Shown here: positions 44,551 through 56,470 of the stretch, piece after piece
Position numbering within the stretch: position 1 is the stretch's first letter
Layout of the letters: each line of letters opens with the position of its first letter
DNA from: Adiantum capillus-veneris
Lineage: Eukaryota; Streptophyta; Polypodiopsida; Polypodiales; Pteridaceae
Assembly: GCA_014529385.2 (NCBI GenBank)
Contig: CM043959.1
Coordinates: 87,916,529-87,980,528, forward strand
Reading direction: 5' to 3'
Length of the DNA: 64,000 bases
Program-made: the position numbers and the translations under genes
Notes under the pieces: generated by a model
Seen by the model: only the letters and a program-made list of their open reading frames with translations
Told to the model about the DNA's origin: nothing
Databases searched by the model: none

Positions 44551-46790
44551 AAGGTGGCAAAAGATATGTAGTGACCACTTGGAGGTTGAAGCTCAGTGAT
44601 GGCTTTTTAATATAAGTATAATAATATTTCTTAGATTGATGCTACCTATCTTTTCCTATCTTTCACTTGTAAAACATTAAAATTTTATTTGCTTATCAAT
44701 TTTCAATGATCTTTTCATTTTAAACCTTACATCATTTTACTTAATTTTCATTATATTGATTTAGAATTGCAAAGTGAATCTTCATACTATTATCCTGTCC
44801 AAAGGGCAAAGGCCATAGAGACGAGTTATCTTTTTCGTTGTCTAAAATTAGAAAAAAATTCACTTGTTTTCTAATCTTCTATTGGTAGAAAAGTAAAGTG
44901 TCTTCAACATCAGTACACATACTCATCAAATACCTGTAGGTTTGAAATCATAAAACACAACTCATTAAATACTCACTTGTGTGATTGATGCTCCAACACA
45001 TTACATGATGTACCGTTCAAAATAGACCTAGTAGGTGGTGTGAGAAAGGAGAGACGGGAATATTCGATCAAAATTAATGGGTTTCCAAAATGGACCCAAT
45101 AGTATGTGTGGACGATTTCAAACAAGTGAAAGGATCATGATGGCTTTTTAAAACAATAAGAAAGTAATAAAATCTTTAGGTTGAGTTTAAGTAGAATTAT
45201 ATAAGGTGAAGCACTATTCAAGAATGTCTCTTTTATTAAGCGATCGAGTGTCCTCCTCGCGAAGAAGCAAACCAAATATACTAGTAAATTTTTTGAAATT
45301 TGTAAGATTTTTGAGCTAAGTTTTGACATCATTGCACCGGTTTTTCTTCTCTATATATATATCACTAATTAATATAAATGTGTGTGTGTGTATGTGTATG
45401 TATGTAGTATAGAACTTACTAGAATTAAGATGAAATAAAAATATCCATTTAATACTTTAAAACCAAAATAACATTTAAGGTAAGTCTCAATCATCACTGA
45501 AAACATTAAAAGTATCGTAACCCAACACATCTCTAAGGCCTCTTTTAGAAAGCCAAAAAGGATAGTTTGTTGCCATGTATCACTAATCAACAAGCTTTTT
45601 AACCAATGGTCCATAATTGCACCCAAAATGTAACCCTTTTACAATGGCCTCATGGAGTCCCAAAAAAACAATGTGAAAGTTCATTATGATCTACACAAGG
45701 CTATGTCACAGAAAACAAGTAAAATTTAAATAACATTTAAGGTAAGTTTCAATCATGCCAATTTTTTATGTTTTTCTAGTCGATACTCGCTACTCGCAAA
45801 TGGCTTATATATTATGAAAGAGCCCCAATAATAAGATAAATGGTGCACATTGTACATTAGTATTTTGAAACAAAATAAAACAAAAAGGAAGTAAAATAAA
45901 AAGACACATTAAAAATCAAAACAAAAAAAATATTTTAATGCTTTCAAATAAGCATAGAAAATAATTAAACAATTTAGTGAAATGATTTTTTTTTTGAAAT
46001 CCTCAAATGAGAGAATCGTTTATCAATACCTCAGTGTTTGAGAAAGATGTGTCGGAGCTCACGCTTAAGCCGATTGAAAATCGAGATTAGCTGGTTGCAA
46101 AGGATGGCAAAGAAGAAAAAATCCAATAAAATATACTAGAAAATCGTTTCAATATTTTACAAATTTAAAAATTTCTAATAGTATTTCCATTTTGTATTTG
46201 TATAAGGAGGAAACTTGCCGCGTAAACAAAATGGACTTTCTCGAAGATTGCATCATAAGATCAAACTGGTATGAATATTTTGTTTAATGTTTTGATCTCT
46301 AAAGTCATTTTCAAGCATGTAGAGAAAGTAACTGGTGCCTTGGAGAATAGCTTTCTATTCCAAATTTTTAGCTTTCTATTCAGAAGATTTTGAATCCCTT
46401 AGGGACACTTGTCTCTCAAAGAAGGTGATGTAAGGAAACAAAAAGGACAACAAAGTTATTTTACAAAGACCCTTGCCATGTGGCGCTAATCCAGCCAAAG
46501 AATCCAACGGTCTGAGTCTTGCAACAACCTTGCACAATGAACCCTATGGTCTTCCACAGGCCAAAAAACATATATGTGTGTGTGTGTAAAATTTATTAAA
46601 ATTATGTAAGGTGAAACTTCACTTTACCATTCTAAAATAATAGAATACAAGAAAAGTAAAGACACCATGTGAAATGAAAGATAAGTCTCCAACTATGAAA
46701 GTCTCTCTAACCCAGCCCAACACTAAGGATTTCTTTTAGAAAGCCAAAAAGTGGTGTAAGTGGAGAATGTGTAGAAGATGCGTTTAGAAA
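44551..46790. other. AT-rich region, no gene, decayed dispersed repeats
   Basis: AT-rich with short frames only. A phrase meaning one dispersed repeat occurs in pieces: TTAGAAAGCCAAAAAG at 45544 and 46736, GGTAAGT(C/T)TC-AATCAT at 45480 and 45740, and CCACGTG(A/G)-type and TCCAATGG-type boxes again near 49955. I cannot define its ends. Confidence 0.45.
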
Positions 46791-46900
46791 ATGCGAAGGA
46801 GAAGGGTGCTCATAGCAGGTCGCAAGTGGCGGCAAGGGAAGATGAGAGAGCTTTTTAGGGAAAGTTGTGCCACGTGGTTCTCTCTCTTTGTCTCTCTCCG

Positions 46901-46902
<2 letters not shown>

Positions 46903-46938
<36 letters not shown>
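46903..46938. repeat. (CT)n microsatellite
   Basis: A pure CT run; a second one lies at about 47252-47278. Surrounding open frames are only artefacts of these runs. Confidence 0.9.
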
Positions 46939-46941
<3 letters not shown>

Positions 46942-47523
46942 GTGCAAAGGCGGTGGGTGGTTGCCGACCTCTCCGTCTAGTATATATACTTCATACTGGT
47001 TGTTCGTGCTCCTGCTCAAGCTTCTACAGGGACATGAAGGTGCTGGAACACGAAGGGAGACCAACGTGCATATGAACTTCTTTATTGATATGCCCGTATG
47101 TAGTATGTGCCATTATGGGATACAATTTACTAGTAAGCTAATATGTGTGCACAAACGATGCGATTTGAGCTGAGTCGAAAAGTGGGCGGCGCTGGAAGGG
47201 AGCAATTGGAGCAGGTGGCACATGGTAGACTGATCTAAAATTGTGGAGTGCTCTCTCTCTCTCTCTCTCTCTCTCTCATACCCAGGGCCTATCCACATCC
47301 ATCATTCTGTGCTGTGTAATGCCAAGTATGGCAGTTTGCTATCATGGATAGCATGGCTAGGGGATGTGTGGGTCAAGTGGATACCACGGACAACGCCGTC
47401 AGAATTTCGCACTGTGAGGGAACTGGTTGTTAAGGTATTGCCAAGGGTGGAGACACAAGAAGATTTAGAAATTTTCTCATGTAGGAAAAGGGAGCCTTTT
47501 TCAATGTTTTTCATACAATGCAT

Positions 47524-47655
47524 AACATCATGAGTTTCTGTGAGGGAGGCACGACATACCTAGCTAGGTACGATTGGTGGCGGACTGGCGGTCCCCTGCC
47601 CCCAATCGTACCTAGCTAGGTATGCCGTGCCTCCCTCACAGAAGCTCATGATGTT
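47524..47655. repeat. Near-perfect inverted repeat, 54-bp arms, 24-bp loop
   Basis: Arms 47524-47577 and 47602-47655 are reverse complements except for two positions. The loop is 47578-47601. Each arm carries its own 14-bp palindrome TACCTAGCTAGGTA. Of the two mismatches, one would be a U-G wobble in a plus-strand RNA and the other in a minus-strand RNA. A microRNA-like foldback, a small foldback element or a DNA template-switch product would all look like this. TC and CA repeats follow immediately. Confidence 0.9.
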
Positions 47656-47660
47656 GAGGT

Positions 47661-47686
47661 GCTCTCTCTCTCTCTCTCTCTCTCCT

Positions 47687-47722
<36 letters not shown>
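47661..47722. repeat. (TC)n then (CA)n microsatellite
   Basis: A TC run passes through CTCTCA into a CA run, directly beside the hairpin. Confidence 0.95.
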
Positions 47723-47726
<4 letters not shown>

Positions 47727-48747
47727 GAACTAGTTGCTTCAATAGAAAATGCATTGTACTACATATTATCAACAAGCTTTTCACTCTCACCTAATCTTGC
47801 AGCATCTAAACCATGAAAACTATCAAACCCTCAATAAAAGAGAGAGGATTGAGATGCAAGTTACTGAGCACGATGCCACATTTGACAACAATACAAGTGC
47901 TCGTGTTACATAGCACAACACAATCACCTATTCCCCCTCTAGTAGCACAACCTTCAGAAACATATATGCAATGCAAGAGCACGAGACAAATGTTGCGTCA
48001 ATGAGACAAAGCAGCATGAGAAAATCACGGCAAAGCCATGCTACTAGATAAAGCTGCGATTTGCTCTCCAAGCTAAATTTTTCTAAGCAGGCAAAACCCT
48101 CCAACAACATCTGCCTCTTGCACTCCCTCTCGGATTTCTACAAGCTGTTTGTTGTCCTTGTGGAAATTATAAGCTCTATTTTGCTCCTGTCCCTCTAAAA
48201 ACACTGTTTTCATAGCCAAAGCTACTTGATTGTCTTCATAGCCATCACTTGGTCATTGTTGCTCGTATACATCTAGCCAAAGCTACTTGATTGTCTTCAT
48301 AGTCTCTCCCTCCATCACATCATTGAAGTCCCCTCTCTCAAACTCTATCTCTCTCCCCGTGTCTCACTACGTCATCACCTCAGGCTTGTGGAAAGGGCAT
48401 AGCTAAGCACGGACATGCAAGGGGTTCGGTGATGGCATCAAGGTCGAGGCAAGTGAAGTGGTGGGAGCTTGCAATGGAGGAGTGCAGGTGGGTACTAAGA
48501 TGCGCAACGGTGCCCGATGGATGATGCTTGGGTGGCTTATGAGCTACCATGGTAGATGGGGTAGCTTCAAGCAGGAAGACTCGCCTCAACACTATCTCAC
48601 ACGGGCATGGGCTCGATGGGATCAATGGCCCACACCCATTTCGGGGATCGGGTGCGATATCAGCCGTCCAATGTGACTTTTGTAAATTCGGGAAAACAGG
48701 TAAATTCGGGCGCACTTGGAGGAAGGTGATTGGTGCTCAATTATATT
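47723..48747. other. No gene recognised; short direct duplication
   Basis: TAGCCAAAGCTACTTGATTG occurs at about 48214 and 48274, an approximately 60-bp step. Frames on either strand up to 111 codons show no domain that I know. Confidence 0.4.
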
Positions 48748-48759
48748 GTGTGTGTGTGT

Positions 48760-48803
<44 letters not shown>
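48748..48803. repeat. (GT)n(GA)n microsatellite
   Basis: A short GT run passes into a GA run. Confidence 0.95.
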
Positions 48804-48806
<3 letters not shown>

Positions 48807-49290
48807 CAGGAGATACTCATAATAAAACCCAATGATTCTCTCTGGTTTTAACCTCCTGGTTCTGGCTTTAAGGAAATGCTGTTATTTGAACATGTAATTT
48901 CTAAAGCAAATAGCCTAAATATCAAGTTCTTTTGCAAGACTATATTCGTTCATTGTTCATGGACTTCCAAGTAACCACCACATATATACCTCATGTAATC
49001 CACATGCCAAAAAGCAATTCTTTACTTGCTATCTAAATTTGTAAGGCAACACAATTACCATGATCCTTTTTTAGCTAAAATTGAACGAAACAAGCTTATG
49101 AAAATCAACTTGATTTTTATTTTAATTTGATTTTTTTTTGCGTTCTGAGCCTTATTATTAACCAAAATGTGAAACACGTAGATATACACTGACAAAAATT
49201 CTCTACAAATAATCTTTGTTTCTCACTTTGAAAACAAATGCGCATGGCGTTGTGCCTCTCATCATTCAAGATGAGGCTTGGACAAGTGCA

Positions 49291-49327
49291 TCTATACTAA
49301 TAATAACTTGTACGGTCGGTCGCCTTC

Positions 49328-49379
<52 letters not shown>

Positions 49380-49562
49380 CAGTGGAGTTTCTCTTGTTTT
49401 GGACTTTAGCTTTCATATCGCATTTTTCAACACGTGTAAAGGCACTCGCTTTGCCGTTATAGAATACATATAGATATAGATGGGGGAAGGGATTCTGGCC
49501 CTCTCTTCCGACCACGTGTCAATAGGAGAATGATCCGATCAATGTGCTCTGTGCCTCCCGAT

Positions 49563-49611
<49 letters not shown>

Positions 49612-49640
49612 CAAAGGCCGTCGGCCTTTGGTTAGACTAG
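49291..49640 (+). mobile_element. Non-autonomous Helitron, 350 bp
   Basis: The 5' end TCTATACTAATAATAA follows an A. The 3' end is CTAG followed by T, so it sits between A (49290) and T (49641) without target duplication, as Helitrons do. Nine bases before the 3' terminus ends a hairpin with 10-bp arms CCAAAGGCCG and CGGCCTTTGG and a one-base loop (49611-49631). The start fits the plant consensus TCTMTAYTAMYHNW. Inside, GGTCGCC near the 5' end (about 49318) is matched by GGCGACC (49606-49612) beside two facing TC and GA runs. No Rep/helicase gene is present. Confidence 0.85.
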
Positions 49641-50389
49641 TAAAGATAACCTAGATTAAGTTGACATGAGGGTTCAAGGTTCACAGGCTTAGTTCTTGAT
49701 GGGTGTATCCTCCTTCCCCATCGGGGACGTTGTTCTCACAATTGCCCCTCACGTGTTTAATGTACAATAATGTGTAGTTGTAAATACATCCATTTGTGTA
49801 CAGTTTCTTCCTACTACCTTCCCCACGCTACGGGTAAAAGAATAGAAATAAAAGGGAACAAGCGTAAGTCATTAAATAAGTCATAGTGTCTACATAAGAC
49901 AATGCCTAGTTACTGCGCCTATTACATAATAGATAGCTAGAAAGAAAGATTAACTTGCCACGTGACACTAATCAACAAGGTTTATCCAATGGTCCACAAT
50001 TGATCCGAAGAGTTTTATGTTCGAGTAAGGCCTTCCCTCAGCCAAAATTCTCTAGATATTTGCTATATTTGAACTCAAATGAAATGCAAATTCATAGTCA
50101 TTTGAATTAAACTTCACAACCAAGAATGCAATTGAACCAACCCATTTACCTAAAGATTTAGAGGAGTAAAAGCAGAGCTAAATCTTCAAACCTCTATAGC
50201 GAGATCAATAAATCCATTAGAGAATGGAGCACACTCACACCACTTGAACAAAAAACAAGGCTTAGTTTGGTTGTCATATGAATTACCTACCATGGTCATC
50301 ACTAATGAGCTTCACATTCAAGTTTACTAATGATCTGTCCTCTCGACCAACAAAGATATATTTATGAGTTCATGAGTTCAAGGTTTAAA
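49641..50389. other. No gene recognised
   Basis: AT-rich. Contains another piece of the dispersed repeat noted at 44.5-46.8 kb (ACTAATCAACAAGG and CCAATGGTCCA at 49967-49999). Confidence 0.4.
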
Positions 50390-50862
50390 TGTTTTTTTAT
50401 AAAAAGTGCTCAATCGATCTTGAACTGCATTAAATTCAGAACGTTACAAGCTGCCCTGGCATATCCTTTGCACAAGGTTCTCAAGAAAATAATACATCAA
50501 AGGGGGTCGCGAGAGCTCGATTACATTTACATATGAAGCTTACATTTTTAGCTTTAAAAGAAAAAACCTTTACACAATAGCTTCCACTGACACAATTCTA
50601 GAACAACATTGGGGTCCAGAGGATCCCGCTTCTTTTAAAAAAGTAGTCCATTTCTGGAATTCCAAATTGCTCTCAACATAGTAGCTCTTACAATGCAAAT
50701 ATTTGTAAGCAAATCCATACTGCCGATGTGTCTAGACCCCATAGCAAGGTCACGTCTAAAGAAAGGAGTTCCCAAATGAGTGTACACCCACTTGCAAATA
50801 GAGCCTGTGAAAGCTCTGATTTCCTAAAAACTCTAGAACAGGTGCGTGATGCATTCGTTCGG
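50390..50862 (-). mobile_element. L1-type LINE 3' fragment fused to gypsy Z
   Basis: Minus-strand frames read CKWVYTHLGTPFFRRDLAMG and LRAIWNSRNGLLF, like the C-terminal part of the L1-type elements at 37-40 kb (CKWIQRTWKIGFF...IWKARN). A T run at 50390-50397 may be its tail. Its right edge meets the gypsy Z RT inside the motif TFGLYEY. Confidence 0.6.
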
Positions 50863-53563
50863 ATATTCATAAAGACCAAACGTTGTACAAAACGCGGTCT
50901 TTAGGATATCTTCATTCACTATCCTTATTTGATGATAGCCACTCTTAAGGTCAATCCTATTGAAGTAGGTAGAGCCTTGTAGCTTATCAAATAGATCTTC
51001 TACCCGCGGTACAGGAAATCTGTTTTTGATAGTAATATGGTTTAGTGCTTGATAGTCTACACACATGCGGTATGTACCATCTTTGTTTTGCACTAAAAGG
51101 ACTGGAGAACAAAAGGGAGAGGAGCTAGGCCTCACCATCCCTTTGTCTACCAATTTTTGTACTTTCCTCATGATCTCCTCTTGTTGAGCTTGGGAAACTC
51201 GATAAGGAGGCTTGTTAGGTTGTGAGCTTCTTTGTGGAGCTCAATTCGATAGTCATCATCCCCTCATTTTGGAGGCAAGTCCATAGGCATATCATCAATG
51301 AACACATCTTGGAATCCATTTAGAAAACTAGACAAGTCTAACTCTTCTTGATTCCTACCATTTACATTTGATGAAACATTAGGACCTTTTAGAGACTCTT
51401 TGACAAAAATCACGTACACAAAAACTTAGCTTTTCATCAATTTATCAAAAGCAGGAGGATTTACAAGTGGTATTGTACGACCAGACTCACTAGCATCTAT
51501 ATACATGCTCTTTTCCCTCCTGTAGGTGAAGTAGATTCTTCTTTCAGGGAACGACAGTCATGGGGCTGAACCATGGTGCCCCTAGGATAACATCCTCATG
51601 TTGGAGAGGAGAGATGAAAAAGTCTTCTTTGTCGACGTAGCTTTGGACATGAAGCCTCAACTTCCTAATCAAGGGAGTAAGGGAGGTTTGTTGTCCCTTG
51701 AAAGTTGCACCGGCAGTTACAGTATCCCCATTTTGGAAGCTTGAATGCCCAACTTAGTGGCCAACTCCGTTGATATGGAGTTGTGAGTAGAGCCAGATTA
51801 AACAAGATGAATGCATCATGCTCCCTTACCTTTTTCCAAGCATAGGAGAGAGGTGATCCTTTGCAATGAGCATCCTCTTTTAGAGATTCGATCGTGGAAG
51901 CTCTAGGAGTGTCATTGCGGGCATTCTCTTGGGGCAAGACCGATAGCCATGTCCTTGCTCCCCACACTTAAAACATTTGAGGTCCTTGCGAAAAGCTTCA
52001 AGCTCTTAAAGAGAGAGTTTATTTTTACCTTTGTAAACTCCCTTCCGATTGTTGTTGTTGTTGGAATTGCCTTGGGAAGAATTTTGGGCATTGGTTTTCC
52101 TTTTTGCATCACTTTTGTCTTTGCTTTCCATGGGCTTGACATTCCTTCTAGCCCCTTATGGAAATTGATGCGCGAAGCAACCATAGTGTGGTGGATTACT
52201 TCGGTGATAGAACCAAGCCGTTGGGAGTTGACGTACTCGACCATCTCTTCAGGTAATCCTGCACAAAATTGTTGCTTTTGCTCGGCAAAGTCTATCTTTT
52301 GAAAAACAATAGCCTTGATTCGGTAAGCACTTTGTCATTTGCATCGCTTGCAAGGAATTTCTTCATGATGGAAACTCCTAGAGTTTTCCATGTCTTTGGG
52401 GCTTTGCCATTGCCACTAAGGCTAGCCCACCATTGACGAGCAGATTTCTGGAAGTGCATAACTACATGGTGTAGCTTGGAGCACTACGTGAAGCCCTCTT
52501 CTCCAAAGGTTGCATCAAATTGTTGGATGAAGGCCAATACTTTGTTAGTAGCACCAAAGGTGCCATCATAGGTGAGAAAAGGGATACTCTTTCCTCCCTC
52601 TTTTGAACTTCTTGAGCTTTTGGGACCTTCGTCATGTAGGGTAAGATTTGCGATGTCCTCCCCTCTTGTATTCTCTAGGAGAATAGCTATTGCTTTCGTC
52701 GGAAGAGTAGGATGGAGAAGAGGGTGATCTCTTTCTTACCCTTTTCTTACTTTGTTTCCTCTCTTCCCTTTTGGAGTGACAAGGAGAAAGACTGTGGGTT
52801 TGACCGTTTCCTCTTGGGAGGAGTTGGCGATCGTCTAGACCATCATCTTCGTGGAGCCACATCTTCAGAGGAACTTAGGGATTTGCTTCATTCTCATTCT
52901 TTGGATTCCTCCTCTCTTATGGGAGAGAGTCTTATTTTGGGAGTCTCATCAAGAGGCCTCCTAAGCTCTCTCTCCTCTTGGAGAGGAAGGGAAATCCCAT
53001 AAGCACAAAGTTGTTGAGTAACTTCGGCTTGCAAAGTAGAGTTGCCCATAGCTTGCTGCAACCTATTAACAAGATAGTTGACAAACATGGGGGCATCATC
53101 ATTAGCACCTTAGTGTGAAAAATCAAAGTTATCAATGTTCATTCTACTCTCTTGGTTATTGTCAGCCATGCTAATTAAACTTATGTATAGATTAATTTGT
53201 GCTTTGGTACCCTCCAAAACCTTAGTCGCTACTCTTCTTTACCTTTGAAAATCAGTTCTCAACCAGCCACACCCGTGGTTTAGACATTGTTGATTGCAAA
53301 GACTAGTGGAGAGGGTCTAGCATTGCTCAGTTGATTATGGTTCTTGTTGAGCTTGCTTGTAGCTCAATAATGGTTAAGCCAAATGCAAGCCCCAAGAGGC
53401 TCCATTATTAAGACTATAGTTCACAATGGTGTACCTCGAACTAAGTCCTTCTCAACCAAGATAATAGATCCCTGTCCCACTTACCCTATTGCAATGAACA
53501 TGCCCAAACTTTCATGGAAAACTTAAGGACCTCTCTTCTTAAGCAAGAAAAGAGAAACCAATA
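50863..53563 (-). pseudogene. Gypsy Z gag-pol: gag, knuckle, RT start, truncated
   Basis: Read leftward. An N-terminal gag part (53135-52632) has serine/arginine-rich sequence. A capsid-like part (about 52590-52300) reads TYDGTFGATNKVLAFIQQFDA and ARQWWASLSGNGKAPKTWKTL. The knuckle is CFKCGEQGHGYRSC (about 51955-51910). After a protease region without clear active site, RT begins RKVQKLVDKGMVRPSSSPF, then VDYQALNHITIKNRFPVP, LFDKLQGSTYFNRIDLKSGYHQI and TFGLYEY (51171-50862). It stops before the catalytic YxDD and is joined to a LINE. Multiple stops are present. The RT wording is that of chromovirus-type gypsy elements. Confidence 0.83.
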
Positions 53564-53575
53564 GCTCTGATACCA
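53564..53575 (-). promoter_or_regulatory. Primer binding site of gypsy Z
   Basis: TGGTATCAGAGC on the minus strand, one base after the LTR end at 53577. This is an initiator tRNA-Met primer site. Confidence 0.88.
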
Positions 53576-53576
53576 A

Positions 53577-54037
53577 TGTAATGGAAATGGCCTATGAACT
53601 TTGAGAATAGCAGAATTAGGAGAATTTGAGTGAGCATTTTTGTGAGACTATTTTGAGAACATAGAGGGTGAACTTAATTAGCAGTAGCAACATAACTATA
53701 ATACTTAATTAACTTGGCATGAACAATACGTTTGCAAGAGAGAGAGTTTAGAGAACTTGAAAACAATTGAGGACCGGATTTATGTGGATCCGGCCCCTCC
53801 TCCAATAGGCTTTTGTATTATAGATTCTACCATCAAGAGAGACTTACAATACAATCTTTGTGTTCCTTGTGACCTAGGTGATGCAATGAAGATGGAAAGC
53901 CTCATGCATCATGAGCATAACATAATCTTTGTAAAAGCATTAACCATTCCCGACCTCAGTCCCAAGGCGTCAAACACCTTCAAAGGTGGAGAGACCTAGC
54001 GGGGAATGAGGACAGGGAAGAAGAAGAAGAAGTAACA
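53577..54037 (-). repeat. 5' LTR of gypsy Z
   Basis: On the minus strand it starts TGTTACTTC and ends CCATTACA beside the primer site, 461 bp in all. It matches the solo LTR split between 3288-3363 and 29147-29543. A 3' LTR for Z is not found in this window. The open frame 53757-53999 on the other strand is not a gene. Confidence 0.82.
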
Positions 54038-54620
54038 TACGAGAAAGAATTAATTACTCTCTTACCATCACTTTTTTTGCATTGCATAGCATGATAGCAT
54101 AGTAATGAAGATGAAGAAGATGGCAAGCTTAAGCATTGGAGCACGGCTCTTGTTGGATTTTCATTCCATAGCCAAGAGTGTTGGTGTAGGCTCTTAACTT
54201 CTCAACAAGCTTGGAGAAGGAGATGGAGCTCTTCCACTTTGCACCTCACACAATGAGAATGTGTGTGTGTGTGTGTGTGTGTGTGGGAGAGAGTATACCC
54301 CCCAAGATAGCCCCCTCCTTGCTTTGGTCGAACCCCTCTTCTAGCACTAGCTTGCACTTGATTCGACCTCCTCAAACCCGACCAATCACATGCTTAGTGC
54401 ATATCAAGCAACAAGGGTAGCATTATGACAAGTGTCCTTCTTATCCCTTTGAGAGATAAGGCTTGAATAATGCTTTAAAAATTAATTAAATAAACTAATT
54501 TCTCATTGGACCCCTTGAGAGGCCAACCAATAGGCTCTAGGCACCTTATGAGGGCAACATGGAGAGGATCTTGACATGTGTCCTTGTTGCCTCCTTGGTC
54601 TAGGCTTACCTTGTATGAGG

Positions 54621-54667
<47 letters not shown>

Positions 54668-55232
54668 CCCATGCCCCTCCTTGTAAGGCTTGCCCCCTCC
54701 TTGTAGGGATCCTTGTTGACTTTGTGACACCTCAAGCCCCTCAACCTTGGGCCCACTTCCCACCACAAGCTCGGCCCTTAAGCCCCTCAAGCTTGGGCCG
54801 GGTTCCCACTTCAAGTACAACCCTAGCATCTCAAGAACCTCAAGCATCTCAATCATCAAGCACCTCAAGCATATCAGTCATCAAGCACGACAAACACCTC
54901 AAGCTTGGACTGGGTTCTCACCTCAAGCACAATCCTAGCTTACCTAAATTCCAAGGCTTTTCACACTAACTATTGGAGGTCTGTAATGAAGTTAACCCTA
55001 AGGTATTTTAAGCTGCATTAAATTTCTCTTTGATAGACCATCTCCCGTTTGGACCCATTACCTTTGGTCCCGTGCTGAGATGCATCTAAATCAGATATCT
55101 ATATTCTAACTCTTGTTCGCGTTTATTCTCTCACATTAAGTGATCAATTTAATATGAGAAAATAGTTTGGGTATAGTTAGATATTAGATTTTTTGACAGT
55201 CACCCTTGTCGAATGGATCTTTTGACATTGAA
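54038..55232. other. Low-complexity region with (GT)n runs and CCTCAAGC repeats
   Basis: GT runs at about 54259-54286 and 54624-54661. From 54725 to 54960 short CCTCAAGC-type units recur many times with varied spacers. No gene is seen. Confidence 0.5.
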
Positions 55233-55270
55233 GTTGCCAACTATTCTAGAATTGAACAATAGTTGGCAAC
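55233..55270. repeat. Perfect 13-bp inverted repeat
   Basis: GTTGCCAACTATT and AATAGTTGGCAAC with a 12-base spacer. It sits exactly where the LINE reading frame at 55271 is lost. Confidence 0.85.
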
Positions 55271-56470
55271 TTACCGCTTGACAGATTTGAGGGCCGAGCC
55301 CAAAGTGTGCAATGTTTCTTGTACAAATGATCCGGTGATCCTATCATACACTTTATCCAGGTCCAATTGTAGAAGGATACATTCTTGTTTCTTGAACTTG
55401 GCGTACTCCAACCCTATCATTGCAGCCAGGATGTTTTCATATATTGATCTTCCTTTATTAAAACCATGTTGGTGGAGAGAGATAACATCTGGTAACACTG
55501 GGGTCATCCTCTCAGCAATGAGTTTGGCGAACACCTTGTAGACCATTGTCATCATTGTACTTGGTCTCCATTGTTGAGCTGAGAGCAAGCTAATTGCTTG
55601 GGGATGACTTTAATTATTCCTTTCTTCACCCTTGATTCAAGCGCACCTTTAGTAAAGGATCTCTTGACCATATGCAAGAAAGAGAGTCCCAAAACCTCCC
55701 AAAACACTTGACAAAACTCGGTCGTGATCCCATCCTATCGTTGTGACTTTTCTTTGCCTAGCTTTTTGAGTGCCCTCGAGCATTCCTCTAGGGTAAGGGG
55801 TCTCTCCAAGTAGCTTGCCCAGTTAGAGTCCACCAATGTTGGGGTGGCAGAAAAAAATTTAGTCTTTGGCTTGAACCCTAAGGAGGTTAGTCTCCTCCAT
55901 TTCCCTCTCTTACAATGTCTGCTTGATCTTTAACCAATTAGTGTGATCTTGGTCGGAGGCCTTACCTTGCATTTTCTTGAGGCCTAACTTCTCAAATCTA
56001 TCGCATGGTTGTCAGTATTTTTGAGCATAGACACTACTCTCTTGATTACGGTTTTGATTTACTAAATCTTTTCCATGCATCGGTCCTTTCCATAGTGTAA
56101 TGTCTTGATTTAGCTCTTCCGCAGCCCTACACACTAGAGCCTTGAATTGAGCGTCTTTGAATCAATTTGGGTAGGTGATGAGTAGTTTCTTGGCATCCTG
56201 CGCGGCTGATGTATATCCTTTGTAGAAAACATCAAGGCTCCAAGAAGGGGAAAGTGGTTAGAGAGATTTTCATTTACAAGGACCTTCATCCACAATGAAG
56301 AAGGCACCCAATCTCCAATGTGAGAGAAATAGATTCTGTCGAGTTTGGAGGCCGATTGAGAGGATTGTAGACAATGATAAGTGAACCTTGCGTTGTCCTT
56401 CCAAGTGCCAGTCTTCCATGCATCAACAAGAGCCCATTTGTTCTCCATGAAATCCATTGGAGGAGACTTC
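55271..56470 (-). mobile_element. L1-type LINE fragment (endonuclease end to early RT)
   Basis: Read leftward: the end of the endonuclease (SPPMDFMENKWALVDAWK, SKLDRIYF, VLVNENLSNHFPL at 56478-56200), a long linker with stops, then RT motifs RPSTMMTMVYKVFAKLIAERM, HGFNKGRSIYENIL and LQLDLDKVYDRI (55588-55340). It ends at 55271 without the rest of RT or a 3' tail. Loss of the 3' half is not what target-primed insertion leaves, so a later deletion or rearrangement is likely. Confidence 0.78.

Noticed and set aside
46791-47075. A short gene around 46.8-47.2 kb
   Set aside because: The frames pass through a CT microsatellite and show no recognisable domain.
48380-48715. A 111-codon minus-strand frame as a gene
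   Set aside because: Proline/serine/histidine-rich with no domain, no splice or promoter support and beside simple repeats.
53757-53999. An 80-codon + strand frame
   Set aside because: It lies within the gypsy Z LTR on the strand opposite to the element and has no domain.
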